Positions 52,915 through 60,967 of a DNA stretch of 64,000 bases are shown piece by piece. The DNA lies in the NCBI GenBank assembly GCA_020630875.1, contig JAHDIH010000009.1:62001-126000 (forward strand). The letters are read 5' to 3'. The position numbers and the translations under genes were made by a program. A model generated the notes under the pieces. That model was not told where the DNA came from. It ran no database searches and worked only from the letters and a program-made list of their open reading frames with translations. This stretch comes from Deltaproteobacteria bacterium. Its GTDB lineage: Bacteria > Myxococcota_A > Polyangia > Haliangiales > Haliangiaceae. Within the stretch, counting starts at the first letter, position 1. Each line of letters opens with the position of its first letter.

Positions 52915-53151
52915 GTGTCACGCGTATGTCAAGTAACAGGTAAACGTCCCCAAGTCGGGAACCGCGTAAGCCATTCCAACAGAAAAACCAAGCGCCGCTT
53001 TGATATCAACCTCCATGACAAACGTTATTGGCTTGAGTCAGAAAAGAAGTGGATTACCCTTCGCATCACGACTCGTGGAATGCGTACCGTTGATAAAGTC
53101 GGAATCGAAAAGATTGTGAAACGTCTGCGGGCCGAAGGGCAAAAGATCTAA
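52915..53151 (+). CDS. rpmB: 50S ribosomal protein L28
   Basis: 78 residues: CQVTGKRPQVGNRVSHSNRK, TKRRFDINLHDKRYW and the C-terminal TTRGMRTVDKVGIEKIV. GTG start with a clear ribosome binding site AGGAG at 52904-52908, in contrast with the SD-less first genes of units in this window. A strong terminator follows. Confidence 0.95.
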   Translation: MSRVCQVTGKRPQVGNRVSHSNRKTKRRFDINLHDKRYWLESEKKWITLRITTRGMRTVDKVGIEKIVKRLRAEGQKI

Positions 53152-53171
53152 TCCAATCGTAGATATGCGAA

Positions 53172-53200
53172 AAAAGCTGGCTAATGGCCAGCTTTTCTTT
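53172..53200 (+). terminator. Rho-independent terminator after rpmB
   Basis: Perfect 10-bp stem AAAAGCTGGC (53172-53181) / GCCAGCTTTT (53187-53196) with loop TAATG, followed by C and T-rich bases (CTTTT). Flanking A and T runs make it bidirectional in form. Confidence 0.85.
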
Positions 53201-53305
53201 TGGCGGAAACAGAGATGTGAGGGAGATTCTTGTTATTAAGTAACAATTTCTGACGTTTAGCAAAGTACCTTGCAGACGTTGGCTCGATGCGATACGAACC
53301 AAACA

Positions 53306-54094
53306 ATGCGTTATATCGTTACGTTAGCAGTTCTAGTAGCTTTCTCAACCTCCGCCAACGCCCAGGCCAAATGCAAAAACAGCCTAATACCGTTTGAGGT
53401 TGGTGCCAGCTGGACCTTCGAAAAAGAAAACTCGGCGGTGATGGAAAAGATTAGGGAACTGCCGGCAGCGCAACTGCTGGAAAGCCGCATCGCCAAACAA
53501 GCGTCAAAAGTGACGCTTACAGTGGAAAAAATAGAAGAAAAAGCCGGAGTACCCACCGTTTTTCTGAAAGAAACAGCGGAAGACGTTTCGAAAACAGTGG
53601 AGATTGGATGCACATCTTCAGGACTTATTGTTCCCATTCAAAGTATCCTATACTCCGCGGAACCCGCTGCCGGTCACACGTACGCATTCGAGAACGCAAA
53701 ATCGAAGGGGTCGTCTTACGCGCTGCGGAAGGGCAACATTAAGAGTAAACAGTGGTCTTCCACTTTTTCTGCAGACGTAGTTCGCGGAAGCCTGCCAAGG
53801 GCGAAATTGTCGTTGGAACGGACGGTAACCGTTGGGCGAGCGGAGAATTTGACAGTCATGGGGAAAGACCTCAAACCAAAAAAGTTTGTTATCACCATCA
53901 AAGGAACGGCAACCATTGAAGGCTTGGAGAAAATGCCAGTGCAAACCACTGACAAAACGGCAATCAAACCCTCGCCTACTCACGATGCAAACTCAGCCAT
54001 CTGGTTTGCCCCCGACTATGGTCCTATTAAGTTTCTTAACTCACTTGGACATGAATATTTACTGACCGACTTCAAAGCGCCTACGACCAACTAA
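53306..54094 (+). CDS. Exported hypothetical protein
   Basis: About 262 residues from ATG 53306, which gives a signal peptide (MRYIVTLAVLVAFSTSANAQ); the frame extends 12 codons upstream without it. Mature part is beta-rich with two Cys (AKCKNSLIPFEVGASWTFEK, VEIGCTSSGLIV) and ends SAIWFAPDYGPIKFLNSLGH, wording seen in proteins that score lipid or substrate binding in an outer-membrane DUF3108-like fold. No assignment is made. Confidence 0.65.
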   Translation: MRYIVTLAVLVAFSTSANAQAKCKNSLIPFEVGASWTFEKENSAVMEKIRELPAAQLLESRIAKQASKVTLTVEKIEEKAGVPTVFLKETAEDVSKTVEIGCTSSGLIVPIQSILYSAEPAAGHTYAFENAKSKGSSYALRKGNIKSKQWSSTFSADVVRGSLPRAKLSLERTVTVGRAENLTVMGKDLKPKKFVITIKGTATIEGLEKMPVQTTDKTAIKPSPTHDANSAIWFAPDYGPIKFLNSLGHEYLLTDFKAPTTN

Positions 54095-54096
54095 AG

Positions 54097-55254
54097 CTAA
54101 TCCAGCCTAATAAACAGGCATTGCAAGTAGTTACTTTCTGGAAAACCAAAGCGCCTTGGATGATCGCTTCCTGCACCACTTCTCGCAATAATTCTGGCGA
54201 CTCTGCCTGTTTTTCGTATCCCTCGATTCACAGCGCCTTCAAACTGCGGCCAGTCGATATGTGACGAACAGGATGCACTTACCAACAATCCACCTGGCGC
54301 GACCGCTCTACAAGCCAAGGTATTAATCCTGGCGTAAGTCGACAAGGCTGCGGACTTTGCACTTTCTTTGGGCGCAAAGTTAGGCGGGTCGCAAATCACG
54401 ATATCAAATTGGTGTTTGAGTTTTTTAAGAAACACTTCTACGTCTTCGGCGAAAAAACCATGCGCGCCAGGATCAATTCCATTGAGAATGAAGTTACCTC
54501 GAGCGGCGTCGATAACCGGCTTGGAAATGTCGACGCTAGTCACCTTTGATGCGCCAGCAAGGGCCGCATGAACCGAAAAACCTCCGGTATAAGAGTACAG
54601 ATTTAGTACGGTCTGCCCTGGAGCGTGAGTGCCCACGAGCAAACGGTTGGGTCTTTGGTCAAGAAAGAATCCTGTCTTTTGCCCTCTTCGCAAGTCTACG
54701 TTGAACTTCGCATTCTTCTCAGCAATTACCACCTCCTCCCGACTGCCCCTAACCAGTTGTCGCTTACGCCCACGAACCACTTGCCACACCGTGCTAACCG
54801 TCAGACCAGATTCTATAACTTGCACTACGTCTTCAGCAAAAGGCTGCCAGAACGTTTGCGCTTCCTCTCCATCGTAGTAAAGGCTCAATACGTCATCGTA
54901 CCGGTCAACGATAAGCCCCGGCATTCCATCGGATTCACCGTAAATGATTCGCCAACCATTGGTTTGATGAAGAGACGCGTCGGACTGGCGCACTTGCATT
55001 GCGCTAAGTGCCTTTTGCCGCACCCAACTGCGCCAATCGTTCACCGAAGCAACCGACAAAACCCTAACCGCAATGGGAGACGTTGCATTGTACCACCCCC
55101 ACGCTACACTGCCCTGATCGTCAACAAGCTCTACTATCTCGGCGGACTCGGCAGTTGACTCAACTAGAGCGTCTCGAAATACCCAAGGGTGACCGTTAGT
55201 TATCGAGCGTCTTAAGTTTTTCTTTAGCTTTAGTTTCTTCATCATCTTTTTCAA
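54097..55254 (-). CDS. PUA-domain class I SAM-dependent rRNA methyltransferase (RlmI-like)
   Basis: 385 residues. N-terminal PUA part: RRSITNGHPWVFRDALV, WGWYNATSPIAVRVLS. The methyltransferase has VLNLYSYTGGFSVHAALAGA (SAM loop), VTSVDISKPVIDAARGNFIL, DIVICDPPNFAPKE (catalytic NPPF/DPPxF-type) and LLVSASCSSHIDW. RlmI methylates C5 of a 23S rRNA cytosine; the specific target here is not assured. Its first 59 bases overlap the TolB-like gene end. Confidence 0.88.
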   Translation of the reverse strand: MKKMMKKLKLKKNLRRSITNGHPWVFRDALVESTAESAEIVELVDDQGSVAWGWYNATSPIAVRVLSVASVNDWRSWVRQKALSAMQVRQSDASLHQTNGWRIIYGESDGMPGLIVDRYDDVLSLYYDGEEAQTFWQPFAEDVVQVIESGLTVSTVWQVVRGRKRQLVRGSREEVVIAEKNAKFNVDLRRGQKTGFFLDQRPNRLLVGTHAPGQTVLNLYSYTGGFSVHAALAGASKVTSVDISKPVIDAARGNFILNGIDPGAHGFFAEDVEVFLKKLKHQFDIVICDPPNFAPKESAKSAALSTYARINTLACRAVAPGGLLVSASCSSHIDWPQFEGAVNRGIRKTGRVARIIARSGAGSDHPRRFGFPESNYLQCLFIRLD

Positions 55255-56146
55255 TTTTGTCCGCCATGCCGGTCAAAATGGCGTGTCGCAACCCTACTTC
55301 ATACAGAGGTAGTTGACTTACGTCCTCGAAAGAAACTCGAGGATTAATCGCGGACCAACGTTGCTGGGTCACCATCTGCATGTCTTGAAAAAGTCGCCAT
55401 TTAGGGTCTTCCGCCTGTAAGTCGATTACAGTGATTGCGGAGTGAATCGGGTCGCCGGTCTCCTCCGAGCGGTATGTGGCAGTTGCAAAGAGCAGCTTTC
55501 CTTTGTTGCCCCAAACAGGAATGGTCTGATCCGCCAAAGGTTCTGCAATCGCAAACAGAGTAGTTCCACTTTTGTCTGCTACTACAATATCAACATTGGT
55601 CTTGTTGCCATCTTTCACCAATGCAGAATATGCCAGTCGGTCCCCTTGCGGAGACCACTTTGGATAAGTCCCTTGAATGGCGGTGGCGACTTCATTGATC
55701 ACGATCCTTGGTCGTTTGTCATCAATGGTAACGTATGCAAAATCTCCGCTACGGCTGAAGCTCGGCATCAAGGTGACGTTACCGGAGTTAATGGTTTTGC
55801 TCTTGCCAGCCGTAGTCAGTTCCATCACATCGTAGCTTTGCCCCCTCTCAACGGAGAACACGATCTTATCTTCAGCCCAGCTGATGTCTCTGAGTCCTTT
55901 GGTTGCCGGAAAAATATTTTTTACTTCTCCCCCACGTGGATCCACGAGCCAAATGCCCCATTTTCCACTTTGGTCTACTACGCCACGATTCGAAGTAAAC
56001 GCAAGCACTTTACCGTCAGGAGACCAGATTGGTTCGCGATCGATTTGTCCTACCTTGTCAGGCTTCGTGAGGTTCCCAAGACGATTTCCCCGCGCACCAA
56101 GCCACACCAAACCAGTGCCATTGACTGTGGACTCCGCGGTAACCAC
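55196..56146 (-). CDS. TolB-like beta-propeller protein (PD40 repeats)
   Basis: 316 residues from a GTG. Propeller blades with the PD40 pattern: EPIWSPDGKVLAFTSNRG, SFSRSGDFAYVTIDD, YPKWSPQGDRLAYSA, IPVWGNKGKLLFATA, and a charged tail (IEKDDEETKAKEKLKTLDN). No signal peptide of its own. The frame stays open upstream through QVARIP, and lies -1 to the adjacent anchor gene that ends 15 bases earlier, so the two may once have been, or may still be, read as one membrane-tethered propeller. Confidence 0.75.
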   Translation of the reverse strand: MVTAESTVNGTGLVWLGARGNRLGNLTKPDKVGQIDREPIWSPDGKVLAFTSNRGVVDQSGKWGIWLVDPRGGEVKNIFPATKGLRDISWAEDKIVFSVERGQSYDVMELTTAGKSKTINSGNVTLMPSFSRSGDFAYVTIDDKRPRIVINEVATAIQGTYPKWSPQGDRLAYSALVKDGNKTNVDIVVADKSGTTLFAIAEPLADQTIPVWGNKGKLLFATATYRSEETGDPIHSAITVIDLQAEDPKWRLFQDMQMVTQQRWSAINPRVSFEDVSQLPLYEVGLRHAILTGMADKIEKDDEETKAKEKLKTLDN

Positions 56147-56160
56147 CGCGGGAATGCGAG

Positions 56161-56394
56161 CTACTTGGTTGCCGCTGGTGGTGCCTCTACTGGCACCTTT
56201 GCAGCCGGCTTGGAAGTAGACTTGGCCGGCGGCTGAAATAATAAGTAGATAGCCACAGCCAGAACGAACAAAATGGCTCCGGATACGATCCCAGCGGTCT
56301 TTGCTTTTTTTCCAGCAGAAATAGAGTGTTCTTCGAACACCACCATTGCAGCTTCTTCGTTTGGCGGGAGAGATGTAAAATCTTGTATATTCAT
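56161..56394 (-). CDS. Small single-span membrane protein with Pro/Lys-rich tail
   Basis: 77 residues: a cytoplasmic start (MNIQDFTSLPPNEEAAMVVF), one helix (TAGIVSGAILFVLAVAIYLL, ~34-53) and a periplasmic Ala/Pro/Lys tail (KPAAKVPVEAPPAATK). A typical N-terminal tether for an envelope domain; see the neighbouring propeller. Confidence 0.6.
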   Translation of the reverse strand: MNIQDFTSLPPNEEAAMVVFEEHSISAGKKAKTAGIVSGAILFVLAVAIYLLFQPPAKSTSKPAAKVPVEAPPAATK

Positions 56395-56499
56395 TGGTTC
56401 TAGCCTGTCTGATACTCAGGGAGCGTAAGAGATTTATGCAGATCTTTCAAGGATACTAGCCGCCAGCATGTGTTGCCATACTCATGTTTTCATCTGATC

Positions 56500-57846
56500 A
56501 TGACGTTAATGTGGAGGATTGCCTTCATACTCCTCTTGCTCGCCCCTACGGTTTCCTCTGAGACCAGAGTGGTCGTAAGAGGTGCAGAGCTCTCTAAGTC
56601 GCCGCTAGGCCCACTTCTTACCGTGGCAATCGCGCCTCTATCCTTGGAGGGAAAACTACTGAGCACTGAGGGCTTGCAGGTTAATATCGGCTCAAGTCCA
56701 CTTCCTAGTCCGCCGATCCTCGTGACGCGACAAGACTCGACCAGAGATCTCGCCCTGATTGTTGTGCTACAAACGGCTGGCCAAGAAAAACTCATCCAGA
56801 CGCTGCAAGATTCGGGGCTGCCATGGCCCAAGGGGGCGCGGCTGTCACTTATCGAGTACAGCGATGCCGTGGCCGGAGGGCACCAATTCTCAGACGCTGA
56901 CGTTTTTTTAGATGCGCTAAGCGAGGCAGAACCAAGCGAGCTAACCGATGCGCCGCAATTACTCGCCGCAGTTCACCGCGGGGTCAGTGCAGCTTATCGT
57001 TACCAAAAGAAGCACCCAACGACTGACGTAAGCGTACTGGTTTTGTCCGACGGACTTACTGAAGACCAGCAACCAGCAGATTTTTTTGAGGCGGCACGAC
57101 GAGCGAAAAAACGTGGAATCCGAATTCATACTATTGGTTTTAGTGAAAGCGATTTTCGCACCCCACTGCTTGGGTTGGGCACCTTGTCAAAATTGTCCGG
57201 GGGGACTTTCAGGTGGTTACGTTCCTCCCACGGGCTCGCCCAGAACCTTAAGAACCTGTTTGAAGAGGAGGAGCGCCACTACCTACTGCGAATCTTTCTT
57301 GGCAACAAAAATATCAAGGGCAAGCCGCTGTACGTTACGCTGCAAGAGCAAAAGTCTGATCGGTTCGTCGTAAAAGAATACTCTTGCTCCGGTACAATCT
57401 GTTCCGACACTTGCATCGCGAACCGTTGCAGCCCCCCACAAAACTCCGACCAATTCCCGTGGCGGATTATACTAATCGCTATCGCCGCAATAGTGGGACT
57501 CGTAATTACCGTCTACCTCCTAAAACGAATGCCGAGAAGAAACAAAAGCACAGGCCCTTCGAGAGGGTCTCTAATCCTTCTAACGGGCGACTCCATCACG
57601 ACCAGCGCACGACATGGAGCAACCATTGGCACAGGGAAAAAGAGTGACCTGAGAGTACCGCCTTTTCCCGGAGTAGCGGAAACGCATATCAGACTGGAAG
57701 CCCAAAAAGGTGGAGCACTAGCCGCTGTCGATGTATCTGGCCTTGGGTTCAAAGTAAACGGCATCTCTGTTTCAAGCAAAGTACTAAATCACGGAGTGAC
57801 AATTCAAATAGGTAACGTCTCGATACGTTACTGGGAGGGAGCATAA
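56500..57846 (+). CDS. VWA-like protein with membrane helix and C-terminal FHA-like domain
   Basis: About 448 residues from ATG 56500 (signal peptide MTLMWRIAFILLLLAPTVSS); a GTG at 56470 is less likely. Periplasmic VWA-like domain ~75-265 (LALIVVLQTAGQEKLIQTL, VSVLVLSDGLTEDQQPADF, IHTIGFSESDF); the MIDAS DxSxS is replaced by LQTAG, so metal binding may be lost. Four Cys follow (EYSCSGTICSDTCIANRC). One helix (IILIAIAAIVGLVITVYLL) leads to a cytoplasmic FHA-like domain (ATIGTGKKSDLRVPPFP, AETHIRLE, FKVNGISV, HGVTIQIG). It could link an outside signal to phosphothreonine binding inside. TAATG overlap with the next gene. Confidence 0.76.
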   Translation: MTLMWRIAFILLLLAPTVSSETRVVVRGAELSKSPLGPLLTVAIAPLSLEGKLLSTEGLQVNIGSSPLPSPPILVTRQDSTRDLALIVVLQTAGQEKLIQTLQDSGLPWPKGARLSLIEYSDAVAGGHQFSDADVFLDALSEAEPSELTDAPQLLAAVHRGVSAAYRYQKKHPTTDVSVLVLSDGLTEDQQPADFFEAARRAKKRGIRIHTIGFSESDFRTPLLGLGTLSKLSGGTFRWLRSSHGLAQNLKNLFEEEERHYLLRIFLGNKNIKGKPLYVTLQEQKSDRFVVKEYSCSGTICSDTCIANRCSPPQNSDQFPWRIILIAIAAIVGLVITVYLLKRMPRRNKSTGPSRGSLILLTGDSITTSARHGATIGTGKKSDLRVPPFPGVAETHIRLEAQKGGALAAVDVSGLGFKVNGISVSSKVLNHGVTIQIGNVSIRYWEGA

Positions 57847-59750
57847 TGGGGAAAATATGGATTGCTGGCAAAGGATTTGAAACCGACGCCAACATCATTC
57901 GCTGGGATGAGGGACCAGGTTACGACGCAGCCAAAGAAGTCTGCATCAATTCTTCTCAACCATGTCAGAATGGTATCCCGTTCGAGATGGAAGGCACCAG
58001 GCGAAGGCGCTACGGCCTACGACCTTCCCTTTCCCGCTACGGCAAGCATCCCCCATTGGGCGCAGCACAAGCTGCGATAAAACAATTCATCTTTCACCAC
58101 GATGGTTGCGCAAGCGCCAAAATGTGTTTCAACGTACTTCATAACGAACGAGGCTATTCCGCTCACTTTTTGATCGACAACGATGGAACCATCTACCAGA
58201 CACTTGATCTTTCAATGATGGCCTACCACGCAGCAAAGTTTAACTCTAACTCGATTGGCGTTGAAATCTGCAATCGCGGCAACGCGAAAAAAGAACCAAA
58301 CTACTACTCAAAGAAACGTCAACAACGCGACGTAACTACCTGCAGAATACACGATCACACATACCTCGCCTTCAAATTCACAGAAGTGCAAGAGCGCGCA
58401 TTGCGTGAGCTTGCCAAAGGCTTGTCGCACGCACTACCAAACTTACCACTGGAATACCCACAAGAGTCTCCTGGACGCCAGTCCTGGGGGGTGCTCCCCA
58501 ACGTTCGAAAGTACTCGGGGTACCTTGGCCATTATCATACGACCACAAGAAAGTGGGACCCTGGCCCATTCGATTTCAAAAAGTTTTGCCAAGACATTCG
58601 CGGTTCCATGTGCTTCCCGGTAGCTGGCAAGGCCAAGAAGCCACCAGTGATTCCGCAAGACAATGGCAAGCTGAACGAGCAATCGGACAAACTGTACAGA
58701 AAAAGTGAAGAGAGAGATGGCTCAGGTTACTTTCCCGTCGGGCGATTCGGAAAGTCTCGTTTGTGGCACGGTGGTATCCATATGCCAGGCACGGAAAAGG
58801 ACAAGGTTTATGCGGTTTTTCCTGGGCGAATTGTCGCCGCAAGATTCAAGCCTAACTCTCCTGCGGGAAGCCAAAACTTTGTACTAGTTAGACACGACCT
58901 CTCGTTTGGCGAAAAAACAGAACGTTTTTATTCCCTTTATTACCACCTGTACAATGAGGTGGGAGCAAAGTCTGAAACACCGGAATGGGTAGATAAAGCG
59001 AAGACGAAACTTTCTAGAGGAAATGTCGTCCTTCTTGACATCCCCATTCAAGGTGGTGAGTCTCTAGGGCGCGTCGGTAAAGCCGGCCCTGACTTCAAGG
59101 AAGAATTGCACTTTGAAATCTTTTCTCCCGACGAGGTCTTCGGAAAAGCCGGAGAGTCCACATGGAAGGTAATTGATGGTACTGCTGGCGGTCGTTTTTG
59201 CGACAACAGCGAAGTACTGACAGAGATAGACGAATCAGGAGATGGCAAACTGTCCCGCAAAGAACTGCTCGACTTCTTTAGAGGCAGTCGCGGCGACAAA
59301 AACGCCGCCAGGTTCTACGTAACACTGCACGCCTCAGAATGGTGCGGCCGACCTGATTGGGACTCCAGCCTAAAACAATCCCCGTCGTTTCAAGAGCTAT
59401 CGGAAACGGCCTACGAGGATCTTCTCGAAACCCAAATCAAGCCGTCACTTTGGTGGACGGACTCGCTGGCAGCACATGCGAAACTTCCAAGAGACGGAGT
59501 AGTATTCCATTACCACCCTCTGTCCTTTTTGAAGTACGTAACGGAAAAAGTCATTGAGGCAAACGCCTTGGCCGACAATGGAGTCGGAGCATTCTCCGTA
59601 CAGTCTGCGGAGGAACCACCACCAGGGGTAACGGACGACTTCGGGGACGTTTCAGGAGAATCGTTTTTGGATGCGACAGAACTTGCGCCCGTAGATCTCG
59701 GACACCACTTAACACTGGAGGACCTCGTCAATGGCTACCCAGAAGAGTAA
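57846..59750 (+). CDS. Dual peptidoglycan hydrolase: amidase_2 + M23-like + EF-hand, no signal peptide
   Basis: 634 residues, beginning MGKIWIAGKG with no export signal. Amidase_2 (N-acetylmuramoyl-L-alanine amidase) domain ~65-250: FIFHHDGC (zinc His84/85), SIGVEICNRG (Glu140) and HTTTRKWDPGPFDF (Asp238). Residues ~295-435 resemble an M23 endopeptidase: WHGGIHM has His308 and His312 where the family has HxxxD, and ELHFEIF keeps the second His (422) of HxH. An EF-hand loop DESGDGKLSRKE lies at 462-473. The ~170-residue C-terminus is unknown. Delivery by a dedicated secretion machine or phage-tail-like device is an inference from the missing signal. Confidence 0.8.
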   Translation: MGKIWIAGKGFETDANIIRWDEGPGYDAAKEVCINSSQPCQNGIPFEMEGTRRRRYGLRPSLSRYGKHPPLGAAQAAIKQFIFHHDGCASAKMCFNVLHNERGYSAHFLIDNDGTIYQTLDLSMMAYHAAKFNSNSIGVEICNRGNAKKEPNYYSKKRQQRDVTTCRIHDHTYLAFKFTEVQERALRELAKGLSHALPNLPLEYPQESPGRQSWGVLPNVRKYSGYLGHYHTTTRKWDPGPFDFKKFCQDIRGSMCFPVAGKAKKPPVIPQDNGKLNEQSDKLYRKSEERDGSGYFPVGRFGKSRLWHGGIHMPGTEKDKVYAVFPGRIVAARFKPNSPAGSQNFVLVRHDLSFGEKTERFYSLYYHLYNEVGAKSETPEWVDKAKTKLSRGNVVLLDIPIQGGESLGRVGKAGPDFKEELHFEIFSPDEVFGKAGESTWKVIDGTAGGRFCDNSEVLTEIDESGDGKLSRKELLDFFRGSRGDKNAARFYVTLHASEWCGRPDWDSSLKQSPSFQELSETAYEDLLETQIKPSLWWTDSLAAHAKLPRDGVVFHYHPLSFLKYVTEKVIEANALADNGVGAFSVQSAEEPPPGVTDDFGDVSGESFLDATELAPVDLGHHLTLEDLVNGYPEE

Positions 59751-59865
59751 GAAATCACTGTCTCGTCGTTATATTCTGTGCTTTCCACCGCTAGCCTGGC
59801 TCGCACTAAAACTGCGCAAGAAACCCGCCGAGAAGCGAAAAACAACATGGTTTGGCCATTACTAA
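59731..59865 (+). CDS. Small 44-residue basic membrane-associated protein (unannotated-size ORF)
   Basis: Starts MATQKSKKSLSRRYILCFPP, then LAWLALKLRKKP and a basic end. A strong ribosome binding site GGAGG (59716-59720) stands ten bases before the ATG, and the gene overlaps the hydrolase 3' end by 20 bases. Basic ends around a short hydrophobic core suggest a membrane peptide, perhaps a helper or regulator for the hydrolase; this is inferred from position only. Confidence 0.5.
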   Translation: MATQKSKKSLSRRYILCFPPLAWLALKLRKKPAEKRKTTWFGHY

Positions 59866-59898
59866 CTGCGGCGGCTCGCGGCAAACCAAGAACTTGTG

Positions 59899-59904
59899 TA
59901 AATT
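59899..59904 (+). promoter_or_regulatory. Putative -10 element of the beta-barrel gene (leaderless)
   Basis: TAAATT ends six bases before the ATG at 59911, so the beta-barrel gene may be transcribed on its own as well as with the cluster. Confidence 0.42.
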
Positions 59905-59910
59905 TGGGTT

Positions 59911-60846
59911 ATGAGACTACTTACGGCGACTCTTATTCTAGCGGCATCCAGCTATGCTTACGCACAAGATGAAATCGAACTCGACGACGACGACATTGAG
60001 TTAGGCGACGACACACCGGAAGAAGCGCCAGCCTACGATGGCCCTCCACCATCAGGCTCCGAAGAAGACCCTTCTGCACCAAAGCTTGCCGACGACAAGA
60101 AGCGCGAGAAAGAAGAAGCAGTAATTAAGGCTAAAACGGTAATCGAGTCGTATCCTACGAAATACATCGACCGCCCTCTTACGTTGCCGTCACAAATGGT
60201 TGAAGTAGAGTTTCATACTCCACTGACGTTCAATCCTTGGTCGGTCGGAGCCAATCTAAAGCTGGACTATGGGATTACTGAAAAAGTAGAAGTCGGACTT
60301 CTTTACGGAATGGGTACGTACCATAAAGATTCAAAATTTGAAGCCGGCAAAGCCGTTGGCATTCAAACAAGGGTGGGAATCACCGAAGACATCTCCGTAG
60401 AAGCGACAATCCCGATGCTTTTTGACCCGTTTGCAATGAGTCTCACTATTGGTGCGCCAATGCGCTTTCGGCTCAATGACAAACTGGCGCTGTACCTCGG
60501 CCACGACTTACTTTCGTTCAAGATTTCAAAGTTCATGCCTTTGGTTTTCGACCCCGTCGGTAACGCAGGACTTGCTACGCAGGCTGACATTGGAACCGCG
60601 TTACCGTCATCTGCGCTTACCTTAAATCTGGGAGCAGGCTATCAACTTACAAATTCTTCTGCGTTACGTGGTCAGATTTCCGTGTACGCCCCAGAGTTCG
60701 ACATTGATGCGTCGCTCTATGGCCTGTCGCTAGACTACCTCAGCACAGGTCAGAGGTTTGACTGGTATCTAGGGCTCCGAAGTCTAGACCTTGAAAATAT
60801 CGATTCCAACTTAACGTTACTTGTTGGGTTACACTGGAGGATTTAA
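59911..60846 (+). CDS. Outer membrane beta-barrel-like protein with acidic N-terminal tail
   Basis: 311 residues. Signal peptide MRLLTATLILAASSYAYAQ, then an acidic stretch (DEIELDDDDIELGDDTPEE) and a Pro/Lys linker. From ~85, alternating amphipathic strands run to the end (VEVGLLYGMGTYH, GIQTRVGITEDISVEATIP, LTLNLGAGYQL, LTLLVGLHWRI), ending in aromatic-basic-hydrophobic as outer membrane proteins often do. About twelve strands. The acidic tail could bind calcium. No specific porin family recognised. Confidence 0.72.
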   Translation: MRLLTATLILAASSYAYAQDEIELDDDDIELGDDTPEEAPAYDGPPPSGSEEDPSAPKLADDKKREKEEAVIKAKTVIESYPTKYIDRPLTLPSQMVEVEFHTPLTFNPWSVGANLKLDYGITEKVEVGLLYGMGTYHKDSKFEAGKAVGIQTRVGITEDISVEATIPMLFDPFAMSLTIGAPMRFRLNDKLALYLGHDLLSFKISKFMPLVFDPVGNAGLATQADIGTALPSSALTLNLGAGYQLTNSSALRGQISVYAPEFDIDASLYGLSLDYLSTGQRFDWYLGLRSLDLENIDSNLTLLVGLHWRI

Positions 60847-60876
60847 ACTCCCATTTCCCCCGAGGGGGATTGGTGC

Positions 60877-60905
60877 CAGGTGGGTCCCATTCCCCCAGCC
60901 ACCTG
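60877..60905. promoter_or_regulatory. Inverted repeat upstream of the sigma-54 promoter (candidate enhancer site)
   Basis: CAGGTGG (60877-60883) and CCACCTG (60899-60905) form a perfect 7-bp dyad with a 15-base centre, about 75 bp before the predicted start point. This suits a dimeric sigma-54 activator, though such sites are often further upstream. Confidence 0.38.
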
Positions 60906-60939
60906 CGCTGAAGGTACGCAGTTTCCCGTGTTTAGGTGG

Positions 60940-60956
60940 TGGCATGGCAATTGCTT
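60940..60956 (+). promoter_or_regulatory. Sigma-54 (RpoN) promoter
   Basis: TGGCATG-N4-TTGCTT with GG at 60941-60942 and GC at 60953-60954, exactly ten bases between them. Agreement with the -24/-12 consensus (TGGCAYG-N4-TTGCW) is near complete. The expected start point is about 60966, two bases before the ATG at 60968. Confidence 0.65.
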
Positions 60957-60967
60957 AGTCTGCAACT

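Noticed and set aside
60847-60876. TTTCCCCCGAGGGGGATT as a terminator for the beta-barrel gene
   Set aside because: Only a 5-bp C/G stem with a 2-base loop and no T-run.
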